Source: Caldilineaceae bacterium
GTDB taxonomy: Bacteria > Chloroflexota > Anaerolineae > Caldilineales > Caldilineaceae
Length of the DNA stretch: 6,847 nt
Assembly (NCBI GenBank): GCA_015494005.1
Contig: WGCB01000135.1
Coordinates: 1 to 6,847 of the forward strand
Reading direction: 5' to 3'
Shown here in pieces: positions 1 to 6,801 of this stretch (position 1 is its first letter; each line of letters begins with the position of its first letter). The notes beneath the pieces were generated by a model that saw nothing but the letters and a program-made list of their open reading frames with translations, had not been told where the DNA came from and did not search any database. The position numbers were made by a program, and so were the translations under genes.

Positions 1-741
1 GGCAAGGAGGGGGTCTTCCAGGACATCCACTTCCAGGTGCGGGAAGGGGAGGTCCTGGGCTTTGCCGGGCTGGTGGGCTCCCGGCGCACGGACGTGGGCC
101 TGGCCCTCTTCGGCATCGAGCCGGCGGACACCGGGACGGTCCACTTCCAGGGCCAGCCGGTGCGGATCCGCTCCCCTCGCCAGGCCCTGGAGCTGGGTCT
201 GGCCTACGTCACCGAGGATCGGCGGCAGCTGGGGCTCGTCATGCCCATGTCCATCGTGGCCAACATCACCCTGCCCCTGCTCCAGGCCTACGTGAACCGC
301 CTGGGCCTCATCCACCAGGAGCAGGAAGTGGCCACCGCGGAGCACTTCCGAGAGCGCCTGGCTATCCGCACCCCCTCCGTGCACCTGGAGGTGGCCAAGC
401 TCTCCGGCGGTAACCAGCAGAAAGTGATGCTGAGCAAGTGGCTCAACGTCCAGCCCAAGCTCCTCATCCTGGACGAGCCCACCCGGGGCATCGACGTGGG
501 GGCCAAGGAGGAGGTCCACCACATGATCAACGACCTGGCCGCGGCCGGTCTGGGCATCATCCTCATCTCCTCGGACCTGCCGGAGGTCCTGGCCATGAGC
601 GACCGCATCCTGGTCATGCGGGAAGGGCGGCAGATGGGCATCTTCAGCCGGGAGGAGGCCACCCAGGAGCGGATCCTCACCGCGGCTATGGGACAGGGCG
701 GGGGCAATGCGGGAGCCGGAACGGAAAATGCGAAGTCTTGA
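1..741 (+). CDS. Sugar ABC transporter ATP-binding protein, C-terminal part (5' truncated by window)
   Basis: This is the second nucleotide-binding domain of a double-domain CUT2 sugar-import ATPase (RbsA/MglA/RhaT class), which powers uptake from the cytoplasmic face of the membrane. The reading frame is open from base 1, so the true start and first ATPase domain lie upstream; 246 codons are visible. Numbered from the window edge, a degenerate P-loop GLVGSRRTD lies at residues 23-31, where a normal Walker A has Gly-Lys. TEDRR is at 71-75, the ABC signature LSGGNQQKV at 134-142 and Walker B LLILDE at 154-159, followed by PTRGIDVG. The switch region reads ISSDLPE, without the usual His. From family knowledge, E. 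coli MglA has a similar GAKRTD P-loop and the same switch, so this domain is normally the weak or inactive site. Two permeases and a binding protein follow on the same strand. The class is secure; the substrate is inferred only from neighbours. Confidence 0.95.
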   Translation, partial: GKEGVFQDIHFQVREGEVLGFAGLVGSRRTDVGLALFGIEPADTGTVHFQGQPVRIRSPRQALELGLAYVTEDRRQLGLVMPMSIVANITLPLLQAYVNRLGLIHQEQEVATAEHFRERLAIRTPSVHLEVAKLSGGNQQKVMLSKWLNVQPKLLILDEPTRGIDVGAKEEVHHMINDLAAAGLGIILISSDLPEVLAMSDRILVMREGRQMGIFSREEATQERILTAAMGQGGGNAGAGTENAKS

Positions 742-800
742 GCCCATGCCCGGATGAAGCGTCAGCAGGCAAAAAGCAACAAACAACAATCATCAGGTAA

Positions 801-842
801 CAGTCAACAGGCAACAATCGACAGTCAACAGACAACGAGCTC
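801..842. repeat. 21-nt tandem repeat, two copies
   Basis: Two adjacent 21-nt units start at 801 and 822. Both begin with cagtcaacag followed one base later by caac, and they diverge in the last six bases. The flanking bases (about 769-800) are made of similar CAA/CAG-rich words, which suggests an older, decayed array. It lies in the 249-base spacer between the ATPase and first permease genes. Confidence 0.65.
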
Positions 843-905
843 GTTGGTTCCGATCTCGTTCAAGGATGAAGCCTTCCGGTTGGGGCGATATGGTCGGTTC
901 CCCAA

Positions 906-926
906 TCTTCAGTCTTCGGTCTTGGA
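906..926. repeat. 7-nt tandem repeat, three copies
   Basis: Three successive heptamers read tcttcag, tcttcgg and tcttgga, sharing the core TCTT. The array is short and degenerate, in the same spacer as the 21-nt and 16-nt repeats. Alone it would be unremarkable; its value is as part of the spacer-wide pattern. Confidence 0.45.
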
Positions 927-944
927 CTTTCCCTGCCAGAATCG

Positions 945-990
945 CCCAATCACCTGATCTCCCAATCACCCGTTTGCCCAAGCACCTGCC
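945..990. repeat. 16-nt tandem repeat, about three copies, ending at a start codon
   Basis: The units are cccaatcacctgatct (945-960), cccaatcacccgtttg (961-976) and cccaagcacctgcc (977-990). The third unit runs directly into the ATG of the first permease at 991. The repeat therefore occupies the place where a ribosome-binding site would be, and no purine-rich Shine-Dalgarno sequence is visible there. Confidence 0.7.
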
Positions 991-2013
991 ATGACCTGGA
1001 TACGCCGTCGATTTCGGCCGGAACAGATCCGAGAGCTGAGCCTGCTGCTGCTGATCCTGGCGGCGGTGCTCTTCTTTGGCTCCCAGATCGACAACTACTA
1101 CTCGGCCCGCACCTTCAACCGCATTTCCACCAGCGTGGCCATCCTGGTGGTGGTGGCCGTGGGACAGACCCTGGTGGTGCTGACCCGGAACATCGATCTG
1201 TCCGTGGGCTCCATCGTGGGCTTCACCGCCTACTTCGTGGGCGCCATCCTGGCCCAGCACAACGGCATGGCCCCCTGGGCCGCGGTGCTCCTGGCCATCG
1301 GCATGGGCATGGTCATGGGCGTGGTGAACGGCCTGATCATCGCCTACGGCCGGGTGCCGGCCATCATCACCACCCTGGGCACCCTGGCCATCTACCGCAC
1401 CATCCTGGTGGACCTCTCCAACGCCCAGACCATCATCACCGCGTCCCTGCCCCAGTGGGTGCTGGAGCTGCCTCGGACCAACCTCTTCTCCCTGGCCGGG
1501 CTGGACCTGCGTCTGATGGTGGGGCTGGCCCTGCTGGTGGTGCTGGTCTTCCAGCTGGTGCTCTCCTACCTGCCCTTCGGCCGCCTGCTCTACGCCATCG
1601 GCTCCAACCCAGAGGCGGCCCAGTTCGCTGGCCTGCCCGTGCGGCGGACGGTCTTCCTGGCCTACGTGCTCTGCGGCGCGCTGGCCGGCCTGGCTGGGTT
1701 CATGTTCCTGGCCCGCTTCGGCAACATCACCGTGGTGGCCGGGCAGGGCATGGAGCTCCAAGTGGTGGCGGCCGTGGTGGTGGGGGGCGTGAACATCTTC
1801 GGCGGCTCGGGCAGCATGCTGGGCGCGCTCCTGGGCACGGTGCTCATCGCCACCCTGGAGCAGAGCCTGCTGCGCTGGGCCCAGATCAGCGAGTTCTGGC
1901 GGGATGCCATCCTGGGCCTGCTCATCCTCCTGGCCATCGCCACGGACGCGGTGATCCTGGAGCGGCTGCGGGCCATCTGGGCCCGGACGGGCATCCGAGT
2001 GGCGGAGGAATGA
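991..2013 (+). CDS. Sugar ABC transporter permease (RbsC/RhaP-like, BPD_transp_2)
   Basis: This is an inner-membrane permease of the CUT2 carbohydrate importer family, one half of the translocation channel. The 340-residue length is normal for the family. About ten hydrophobic segments are visible, for example around residues 16-30, 46-65, 73-88, 95-118, 173-193, 220-242 and 305-322. Family motifs are NIDLSVGS at 67-74, the cytoplasmic coupling loop [15 protein letters not shown] at 196-210, and [11 protein letters not shown] at 265-275. The ATG at 991 is the only reasonable start, because an in-frame TGA lies at 955-957 with no start codon in between, yet no Shine-Dalgarno sequence precedes it. 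The 249-base gap after the ATPase gene is large for such an operon. Pairing with the dissimilar second permease implies a heterodimeric channel, as in RhaPQ or LsrCD. Which family name applies cannot be settled by eye. Confidence 0.93.
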   Translation: MTWIRRRFRPEQIRELSLLLLILAAVLFFGSQIDNYYSARTFNRISTSVAILVVVAVGQTLVVLTRNIDLSVGSIVGFTAYFVGAILAQHNGMAPWAAVLLAIGMGMVMGVVNGLIIAYGRVPAIITTLGTLAIYRTILVDLSNAQTIITASLPQWVLELPRTNLFSLAGLDLRLMVGLALLVVLVFQLVLSYLPFGRLLYAIGSNPEAAQFAGLPVRRTVFLAYVLCGALAGLAGFMFLARFGNITVVAGQGMELQVVAAVVVGGVNIFGGSGSMLGALLGTVLIATLEQSLLRWAQISEFWRDAILGLLILLAIATDAVILERLRAIWARTGIRVAEE

Positions 2014-2098
2014 CCTCACCCATCCCCAGCCGCGAGCGTGGCTTGCTGTGAGCGGAGAAAACCGGGGGAGAGTTGAGGTTGCCAGTTCTGGATAGGAT

Positions 2099-2103
2099 GG
2101 AGG
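2099..2103 (+). promoter_or_regulatory. Ribosome-binding site for the second permease
   Basis: GGAGG lies 10 bases before the ATG at 2114. It supports this start rather than the overlapping out-of-frame GTG at 2116. The preceding 100-base spacer has no clear tandem repeat. Confidence 0.6.
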
Positions 2104-2113
2104 TGTCGCACTG

Positions 2114-3133
2114 ATGTGGAGCCGTCTTGGTTCTCGACTGCGCAGCTGGGAGGGTCTACTCCTGGGCCTGGTGGTGGCGGTGATCGCCGTCAACGCCCTG
2201 CAGACCCCCTTCTACCTGCGCCTGTCCAACCAGATCAACCTCTTCACCCTCTCCATCGAGAAGATCATCGTGGCCTTGATCATGGCCCTGATCATCATCA
2301 ACGCGGAGATCGACCTCTCCGTGGCCTCGGTCATGGGGCTGGCGGCCTGCGTGGTGGCCTACCTCCATGCCCAGGGCGTGCCCGTGGCTCTGGGGGTCCT
2401 GGCCGGGCTAGCGGTGGGGGCCCTGGCCGGGGCCTTCAACGGCTACTGGATCGCCTACGTGGGCCTGCCCTCCCTGGCCGTGACCCTGGCCGGGCTCATC
2501 GGCTACCGGGGCGCGGCCCGCATCCTCATCGAGGATCGCTCCATCGGCGGCTTCCCCGACTGGTTCAACCGGCTGGGCCAGGAACCCCTGGTGGGGCCCT
2601 TCCCCGTCTCCCTGGTCCTCTTCTTCCTGCTCCTGGCCCTGATGCTGGTGGTGCTGCACCGCTCCGCCTTCGGCCGCTACGTCTACGCCATCGGCAACAG
2701 TCGGGACGTGGCCCGCTACTCCGGCGTGAACGTGAACCGGGTGAAGATGACCCTCTTCGTGGCCTCGGGCTTCATCTCCGCCCTGGCCGGGATCCTGCTG
2801 GCGGCCCGGCTGGGCTCCGTGCGAGGCAACACGGCCGAGGGCTTCGAGCTGGACATCATCACCATGGTGCTCCTGGGCGGGGTGAGCATCTTCGGCGGCT
2901 CGGGGAGCCTCATCGGGGTGGCCCTGGCCATCCTGCTCATCCTGAACCTGCGCAACGGCATGTCCCTGGTCAACATCACCGGCAACACCCAGACCGGCGT
3001 CATCGGTGTGCTGCTGATCCTCTCCGTCCTCGGGCCGAACTGGGCCCGGAGCCTGCAGGAGCGGCTGCAGCGCTCGCGACGTCAGACAGGGGGACCGGGA
3101 GATGGGGCGACGAGGGGCGCTGTGCCGAAGTGA
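2114..3133 (+). CDS. Sugar ABC transporter permease, second subunit (RbsC/RhaQ-like, BPD_transp_2)
   Basis: This is the second inner-membrane permease of the importer, 339 residues, the normal family length. Hydrophobic segments are evident at about residues 14-30, 48-63, 68-86, 91-109, 119-135, 164-181, 211-231, 247-261, 264-278 and 294-307. Motifs are EIDLSVAS at 65-72, the coupling loop [19 protein letters not shown] at 186-204, and [11 protein letters not shown] at 255-265. These match the first permease position for position, so the two are paralogues, but the periplasmic-side sequence between about 136 and 163 differs strongly, with a [11 protein letters not shown] stretch. The C-terminal 30 residues are hydrophilic and Arg/Gly-rich. 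GGAGG 10 bases upstream supports the ATG. It probably forms the channel with the first permease. Family is secure; substrate is inferred from the binding protein that follows. Confidence 0.93.
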   Translation: MWSRLGSRLRSWEGLLLGLVVAVIAVNALQTPFYLRLSNQINLFTLSIEKIIVALIMALIIINAEIDLSVASVMGLAACVVAYLHAQGVPVALGVLAGLAVGALAGAFNGYWIAYVGLPSLAVTLAGLIGYRGAARILIEDRSIGGFPDWFNRLGQEPLVGPFPVSLVLFFLLLALMLVVLHRSAFGRYVYAIGNSRDVARYSGVNVNRVKMTLFVASGFISALAGILLAARLGSVRGNTAEGFELDIITMVLLGGVSIFGGSGSLIGVALAILLILNLRNGMSLVNITGNTQTGVIGVLLILSVLGPNWARSLQERLQRSRRQTGGPGDGATRGAVPK

Positions 3134-3227
3134 CGGGATGAAGTGCCAACAGCCAGCTATCTGGGCCTCCCTCCTGGGTTGGAGGCGGACAGAAGGGGTG
3201 GCTGAACAGTTCTCTTCGCTCTTCCAT

Positions 3228-3272
3228 TGTGTGCCGTTCGACTGTGTGCCGTTCAACTGTGTACCGTTCAAC
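3228..3272. repeat. 15-nt tandem repeat, three copies
   Basis: The adjacent units are tgtgtgccgttcgac (3228-3242), tgtgtgccgttcaac (3243-3257) and tgtgtaccgttcaac (3258-3272). Neighbouring copies differ by one base each. Since 15 is a multiple of three, the array stays open in frame with the binding-protein gene and can mislead a start call back to the TTG at 3227, which would add a CVPFN-type repeat peptide before the signal peptide. It lies in the 168-base spacer between permease and binding-protein genes. Confidence 0.85.
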
Positions 3273-3287
3273 CAAGCAACCCATCAG

Positions 3288-3294
3288 AAAGGAG
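3288..3294 (+). promoter_or_regulatory. Ribosome-binding site that sets the binding-protein start
   Basis: AAAGGAG lies 7 bases before the ATG at 3302. It decides the start in favour of 3302 over the in-frame TTG at 3227. The protein from 3302 begins directly with a classic lipoprotein signal peptide. Confidence 0.85.
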
Positions 3295-3301
3295 AAGCCG
3301 C

Positions 3302-4411
3302 ATGAACAGACTCTGGAAAGTGCTCAGCCTGTTGTTGATCGCCGTCTTCCTGTTGACGGCCTGTGCCGCGCCGGCCCCGCCCGCCGCCGCCCCTGCTGAG
3401 GAAGCCGCACCCGCCGCGGAGGAGGCCGCCCCGGCCGCCAGCGAAGGGGCCATGGAGGAGGGCGTGGACATGGTCCTCCTGCCCAAGTTCCTGGGCATCC
3501 TGGTCTTCGATCAGGCCCACCAGGGCGCGCAGGAGGCCCACGAAGAGATCGGCAACCCGGGCAAGCTGGAGTTCCTGGGCCCCACGCCGGAGAACAGCGT
3601 CCAGGGCCAGATCGAGATCGTCACCACCGCGGCCACCCAGGGCATGGACGCCATCATGATCTCCAACAACGCCGGCGACCAGATCGTCCCCGCGGCCAAG
3701 GCCGCCAAGGAGGCCGGCATGACCGTGGTCACCTGGGACTCGCCCATCCCCTCCGCGGAGGGTGAGGACTTCTTCGTGGCCCAGGTGGACTTCGACGAGA
3801 CGGGCAAGGTCATGGCCGACATGGCCCTGGACATCCTGGGCGAGGACGGCGGCAAGCTGGCCATCCTCTCCGCCTCCCCGGACGCGGCCAACCAGAATGC
3901 CTGGAACGCGGCCTTCCAGGACGTGCTGGCGAACGATCCCAAGTACGCCAACCTGGAGCTGGTGGACCTGGTCTACGGCAACGACCAGTCCGAGGACAGC
4001 TACAACCAGGCCCTGGCCCTGGTGGACAAGTACCCGGACCTGGAGCTGATCATGGCGCCCACCACCGTGGGCATCGCGGCCGCGGCCAAGGCCATGCAGG
4101 ACGAGGGCCTCTGCGACAAGGTCAAGGTGAGCGGCCTGGGCCTGCCCGCGGAGATGGTCAGCTACACCCTGAACGGCTGCGCGCCGGAGTTCGCCCTGTG
4201 GAGCTTCAAGGACCTGGGCTACCTGACCTACTACGTCACCTATCTGCTGGCCACGGGCCAGATCGAGGCCAAAGAGGGCCAGACCTTCGAGGCCGGGCGC
4301 ATGGGCTCCTACACCATCGAGAAGGACCCCACCCGGGATTCCGGCCTGCGCGTGCTCATGGGCCCCTTCACCGTCTACACCGCGGAGAACGTGGAGGAAG
4401 CGGCGAAGTAG
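3302..4411 (+). CDS. rhaS: Sugar ABC transporter substrate-binding lipoprotein (RhaS/LsrB-like)
   Basis: This 369-residue protein is the extracytoplasmic receptor of the importer, anchored by lipid. The signal peptide [20 protein letters not shown] ends in lipobox LTAC with Cys21, followed by an Ala/Pro/Glu-rich linker to about residue 54. The peripl_BP_4-type sugar-binding fold then begins with MVLLPKFLG. Stretches such as APTTVG (252-257), the nearby GLGLP, EFALW and AGRMG match my recollection of the rhizobial rhamnose-binding protein RhaS. Compared with the AI-2 receptor LsrB, K62, D146, Q198 and P253 align with conserved ligand contacts. N197 and T255 stand where LsrB has Asp and Ala, so AI-2 is an unlikely ligand. 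A rhamnose-like sugar is the best inference, not proven. The symbol is used in the rhizobial sense and is unrelated to the E. coli regulator RhaS. Strong AAAGGAG supports the ATG. Confidence 0.9.
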   Translation: MNRLWKVLSLLLIAVFLLTACAAPAPPAAAPAEEAAPAAEEAAPAASEGAMEEGVDMVLLPKFLGILVFDQAHQGAQEAHEEIGNPGKLEFLGPTPENSVQGQIEIVTTAATQGMDAIMISNNAGDQIVPAAKAAKEAGMTVVTWDSPIPSAEGEDFFVAQVDFDETGKVMADMALDILGEDGGKLAILSASPDAANQNAWNAAFQDVLANDPKYANLELVDLVYGNDQSEDSYNQALALVDKYPDLELIMAPTTVGIAAAAKAMQDEGLCDKVKVSGLGLPAEMVSYTLNGCAPEFALWSFKDLGYLTYYVTYLLATGQIEAKEGQTFEAGRMGSYTIEKDPTRDSGLRVLMGPFTVYTAENVEEAAK

Positions 4412-4426
4412 GGGGGTGCGGAACCT

Positions 4427-4461
4427 GTAATTCGTAATGAGTAATCCGTAATGAGTAATGA
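4427..4461. repeat. Five-copy heptamer array GTAATNN
   Basis: Five perfectly phased heptamers follow the binding-protein stop codon: gtaattc, gtaatga, gtaatcc, gtaatga, gtaatga, then a sixth, diverged gtaaagg. They form the left arm of an inverted repeat. Heptameric short tandem repeats are known from cyanobacterial intergenic DNA; whether this is related is unknown. Confidence 0.8.
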
Positions 4462-4512
4462 GTAAAGGGTGGGCGTCAGTGATCCGGCCGTTTTACCCTT
4501 TACTCATTACTC
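4453..4512. other. 18-bp perfect stem-loop after the binding-protein gene
   Basis: Bases 4453-4470 (gagtaatgagtaaagggt) are the exact reverse complement of 4495-4512, leaving a 24-base loop that ends in TTTT. The helix can continue imperfectly outward through the heptamers on the left and the second right-arm copy on the right. There is no T-run after the stem, so it is not a textbook intrinsic terminator. A 3' stabilising or processing hairpin that boosts binding-protein mRNA over downstream genes is plausible, as is a mobile palindromic element. Confidence 0.75.
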
Positions 4513-4527
4513 CTTTACTCATTACTC
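4498..4527. repeat. 15-nt direct repeat, two perfect copies
   Basis: The sequence ctttactcattactc occurs twice back to back, at 4498-4512 and 4513-4527, then continues as gttac and a pyrimidine tract. Both copies are complementary to the left-arm GTAATGA heptamers, so either could pair with that arm, giving alternative hairpins. Confidence 0.85.
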
Positions 4528-4544
4528 GTTACTTCTTCTTTTCC

Positions 4545-4550
4545 AGGAGG
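4545..4550 (+). promoter_or_regulatory. Ribosome-binding site for the DUF4037 gene
   Basis: AGGAGG lies 4 bases before the GTG at 4555, a slightly short but workable spacing. It supports the GTG start and follows the repeat hairpin directly. Confidence 0.75.
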
Positions 4551-4554
4551 CATC

Positions 4555-5622
4555 GTGCCGAGCCAGTCTGAATCCATTATCGATGTCAGCCGGCGCTTCT
4601 TCCACGAAATCGTGCTGCCTATCCTCCAGGAGCACTTCCCCGAGGAGACGGCCCAGACCGCCTTTGGCGTCTTCGGCTACGGCTCCGATGCCCTGGGCCT
4701 GGACGACGAGCTCTCCCGGGACCATCACTGGGGTCTGCGCATCGACGCCCTCATGCCCGAGGCCATCTTCCAGGAGAAGCGGGACGCCATCCTGGAGACG
4801 GTCCAGGCCCATCTGCCCGACTCCTACCGGGGCTACTCCCTGCGCAAGGGGCACGTGGCCGGGGTGGGCCTGGCCCCGGACAGCCTGCCCGCCTTCCTCT
4901 CCCGCACCATCGGCCTGGAGCGGCCACCCCGCACCCTCGAGGAGTGGCTGAGCATCCCGGAGGAGGACATCGTCCACGTGATCAACGGGGAGGTCTGGCA
5001 TGATCCTCGGGGCGAGTTCACCGCCATCCGGGAGCACCTACGGGGCTACTACCCGGAGCCGGTGCGCCTGCGGCGCATCGCCCACTGGTGCCGCTACTAC
5101 TCGGGCATGGGCACCTACGCGCTCAAGCGGGCCATCCTGCGCCAGGACGAGTTCTACGCCACCACCCGCTTCAGCAACGCCATCCGCCTGGGCATCCAGC
5201 TGGCCTTCCTCCTGGATCGCCGCTACTTCCCCTACGACAAGTGGCTCATGGCCTTCTTCCGCCGCCTGCCTCGCATGCACCAGCGGCTGGCTCCCCTGGT
5301 GGAGGAGGCCCTGCCCCTCTCCACCCCCTGGGAGCGGAAGCTGGAGCTCCTGGACCGCATGTCCGACGTCCTGGACCAGACCATGGTGGAGGACGGCATC
5401 ATCGACCCCCATCCCCGCTTCCGGGGTTCGCCCACCTCGGGCTACCGGCTGCTGGAGCACGCCTACGCGGTGATCCTGCGCAAGCTGCCCCAGGAGATCC
5501 GCAGCGTGGTGCCCATCTGGGACCAGATCTACCTGGAGCGCTTCCACAGCGGCTATGTGGCCGGGGTGGACCTGGACGAGTGGGACCGGATCCTGAACCT
5601 GACGCCGGAGGGCGAAGCGTGA
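4555..5622 (+). CDS. DUF4037 domain protein with nucleotidyltransferase-like motif
   Basis: This 355-residue soluble protein has no signal peptide or membrane segment. The N-terminal part carries GYGSDALG (41-48) and DDELSRDHHWG (50-60), which resembles the Gly-Ser then Asp-x-Asp pattern of the nucleotidyltransferase fold, here with Asp-His-His. The alpha-helical C-terminal region, including RIAHWCRYYSG, KRAILRQDEF and RRYFPYDKW at about 174-230, matches the DUF4037 family as I recall it. Biochemical function is unknown. Transfer of a nucleotide to a small molecule, or loss of catalysis, are both possible. The GTG start is supported by AGGAGG. It lies 143 bases after the binding-protein gene, across a repeat hairpin, and 101 bases before the URO-D-like gene. 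Joint transcription with the importer is likely but not shown. Confidence 0.85.
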   Translation: MPSQSESIIDVSRRFFHEIVLPILQEHFPEETAQTAFGVFGYGSDALGLDDELSRDHHWGLRIDALMPEAIFQEKRDAILETVQAHLPDSYRGYSLRKGHVAGVGLAPDSLPAFLSRTIGLERPPRTLEEWLSIPEEDIVHVINGEVWHDPRGEFTAIREHLRGYYPEPVRLRRIAHWCRYYSGMGTYALKRAILRQDEFYATTRFSNAIRLGIQLAFLLDRRYFPYDKWLMAFFRRLPRMHQRLAPLVEEALPLSTPWERKLELLDRMSDVLDQTMVEDGIIDPHPRFRGSPTSGYRLLEHAYAVILRKLPQEIRSVVPIWDQIYLERFHSGYVAGVDLDEWDRILNLTPEGEA

Positions 5623-5652
5623 GCAGGAGGTGAACCGGGGGCGGGAGCCAGG

Positions 5653-5700
5653 AGCTGGCAGCTGGCGAGCCCAACCTCGCTCACCCAGTCGCTCAATTCT
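5653..5700. repeat. Short direct repeats: 7-nt pair and 12-nt pair
   Basis: In the 101-base spacer, agctggc occurs twice in tandem (5653-5659 and 5660-5666). Further on, tcgctcacccag (5677-5688) is followed by tcgctcaattct (5689-5700), sharing the first seven bases. The copies are few and degenerate, so this is weak evidence taken singly. Confidence 0.4.
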
Positions 5701-5710
5701 GCTATCATCC

Positions 5711-5718
5711 AAAAGGAG
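5711..5718 (+). promoter_or_regulatory. Ribosome-binding site supporting a TTG start
   Basis: AAAAGGAG lies 5 bases before the TTG at 5724. No ATG or GTG start fits the conserved N-terminus, so this site decides the start. Confidence 0.8.
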
Positions 5719-5723
5719 CCCCT

Positions 5724-6710
5724 TTGAACGCCAAAGAACGCGTGCGCGCCACCCTGGATCGCCAGCCCACGGACCGCACCCCGGTGGACTGCTGGCTCTA
5801 CGAGCGGCGCTTCCTGGACCGGCTGGAGGCGGAATACGGCCCTCGGGAGCAGTTCCTGGACGAGTTCGGCATCGATATCTTCGTGGGCTTCGTGCCCTAT
5901 CCCAACCAGCTGGGCCGCCAGGTGGACGTGACCGAGCTGGCCGAGCTGCCCCTGGACGACCCCAGGGACCCCAAGTGGCTCACCTTCACCGCCTGGGACG
6001 AGATCTTCGCCGGCGTCAACGTGGCCCAGGCCGTGGCCCAGCAGGGGGACAGGCGCTGGATCATCGCCCACATGTGGGGCATCGTGGAGGGAACCAGCAC
6101 CTTCCTGGGCATCGAGAACTGCTGGCTGAACCTGGGCATGAACCCGGACCGGATGGTGGCCTGGTTCGACCGCTACGCGGACTGGCTCTGCGGCCTGGTG
6201 GAGAGCGTGGCCGCCGCCGGGGTGGACATGATCACCCTCTCCGATGACTGGGGCAGCAACCGCACCATGCTCTTCTCCCCTCGCATGTGGCGGCGCATGA
6301 TCGGCCCCTACGCCAGGCGGGTGGTGGACCACGCTCGCTCCCTGGGCCTCTACGTGAACCTGCACAGCGACGGCTACATCCTGGACGTGCTGCCCGACAT
6401 CATCGAGACCGGCTACCACAGCCTGCACCCGGTCCAGGAGAGCGCGGGCATGGATCCCCGCACCATCAAGGCGGAGTACGGGGACCAGATCGTCATCTAT
6501 GGCTCCCTGGACGTGGTGGACGGCCTCCTGGCCTACGACGGCGAGGCCCTAGAGGAGTACATCCGCGAGCGCTTCTCCATCTACGCGCCCGGCGGCGGCT
6601 TCATCTTCAACACGGGCCACTTCGTCCAGCCCGACATCCCGCCTCAACGCCTGCTCCGCGCCTACCGCCTGGTCCAGGAGCTGGCCGCCCGGGACTGGGC
6701 AGCCAGGTGA
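5724..6710 (+). CDS. Uroporphyrinogen decarboxylase-superfamily protein (methyltransferase-like, not HemE)
   Basis: This 328-residue cytoplasmic protein has the URO-D TIM-barrel fold. It opens with MNAKERVRATLDRQPTDRTPVD, split here as the family's usual NxxERV and DRxPVD elements. Further motifs are DDWGSNRTMLFSP at 174-186, HSDG at 214-217, LHPVQ at 234-238 and GGGFIFNTGH near 290-299, followed by VQPDIPP. The Arg-rich N-terminal motif of true HemE is absent, so a haem-pathway role is unlikely. Known relatives of this branch are corrinoid-dependent methyltransferases such as MtaA, which bind zinc through His and Cys. Here the barrel motif reads HSDG, with Asp where many members have Cys, so the metal site may be altered or lost. 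The TTG start is backed by AAAAGGAG. The link to a sugar importer suggests a catabolic or demethylation role for the imported compound, which is inference. Confidence 0.88.
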   Translation: MNAKERVRATLDRQPTDRTPVDCWLYERRFLDRLEAEYGPREQFLDEFGIDIFVGFVPYPNQLGRQVDVTELAELPLDDPRDPKWLTFTAWDEIFAGVNVAQAVAQQGDRRWIIAHMWGIVEGTSTFLGIENCWLNLGMNPDRMVAWFDRYADWLCGLVESVAAAGVDMITLSDDWGSNRTMLFSPRMWRRMIGPYARRVVDHARSLGLYVNLHSDGYILDVLPDIIETGYHSLHPVQESAGMDPRTIKAEYGDQIVIYGSLDVVDGLLAYDGEALEEYIRERFSIYAPGGGFIFNTGHFVQPDIPPQRLLRAYRLVQELAARDWAAR

Positions 6711-6755
6711 CCGGAAAACTGGGCCATTGGGATCCTGGGTCCCGGCGGCGCTCCT

Positions 6756-6787
6756 TGTCTCCCTGTCTCCGTGTCTCCGCATCTCTC
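6756..6787. repeat. 8-nt tandem repeat, about four copies
   Basis: Octamers tgtctccc, tgtctccg, tgtctccg and the diverged catctctc run from 6756 to 6787, in the 91-base spacer after the URO-D-like gene. The first three are near identical. The array lies 14 bases before a possible next start codon. Confidence 0.7.
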
Positions 6788-6801
6788 GGTCTAACTCCCT
6801 G

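Noticed and set aside
754..957. Small ORF of 67 codons between the ATPase and permease genes
   Set aside because: Its Gln-rich start is just the translated CAA/CAG repeats, codon use differs from neighbours, and no ribosome-binding site is clear.
2014..2078. Weak inverted repeat after the first permease (cctca with tgagg, tcccc with gggga)
   Set aside because: Only two 5-bp blocks pair, separated by mismatches, and no T-run follows. It may be a decayed palindromic element but is not supportable as a terminator.
793..2193. Long open frame of 466 codons on the - strand
   Set aside because: It lies antisense to the first permease and is rich in His, Gln, Gly and Asp, as expected from the reverse complement of GC3-rich membrane-protein codons. 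No family resemblance.
3165..3186. 6-bp hairpin gcctcc/ggaggc after the second permease
   Set aside because: Short stem with a 10-base loop and no following T-tract; expected by chance in GC-rich DNA.
2408..3271. 287-codon open frame on the - strand, reading through the 15-nt repeats
   Set aside because: Antisense shadow of the second permease with low-complexity Gln/Gly/His composition; the repeat part stays open only because 15 is a multiple of three.
3228..3272. CRISPR-like array
   Set aside because: The 15-nt units are directly adjacent with no unique spacers, and there are no cas genes.
5703..5708. TATCAT as a -10 promoter element before the URO-D-like gene
   Set aside because: The region about 17 bases upstream has no -35-like sequence, and a single hexamer match is not enough.
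5553..6428. 291-codon open frame on the - strand
   Set aside because: Antisense shadow of the URO-D-like gene, with the same His/Val/Gly/Gln bias as the other shadows and no recognisable motif.
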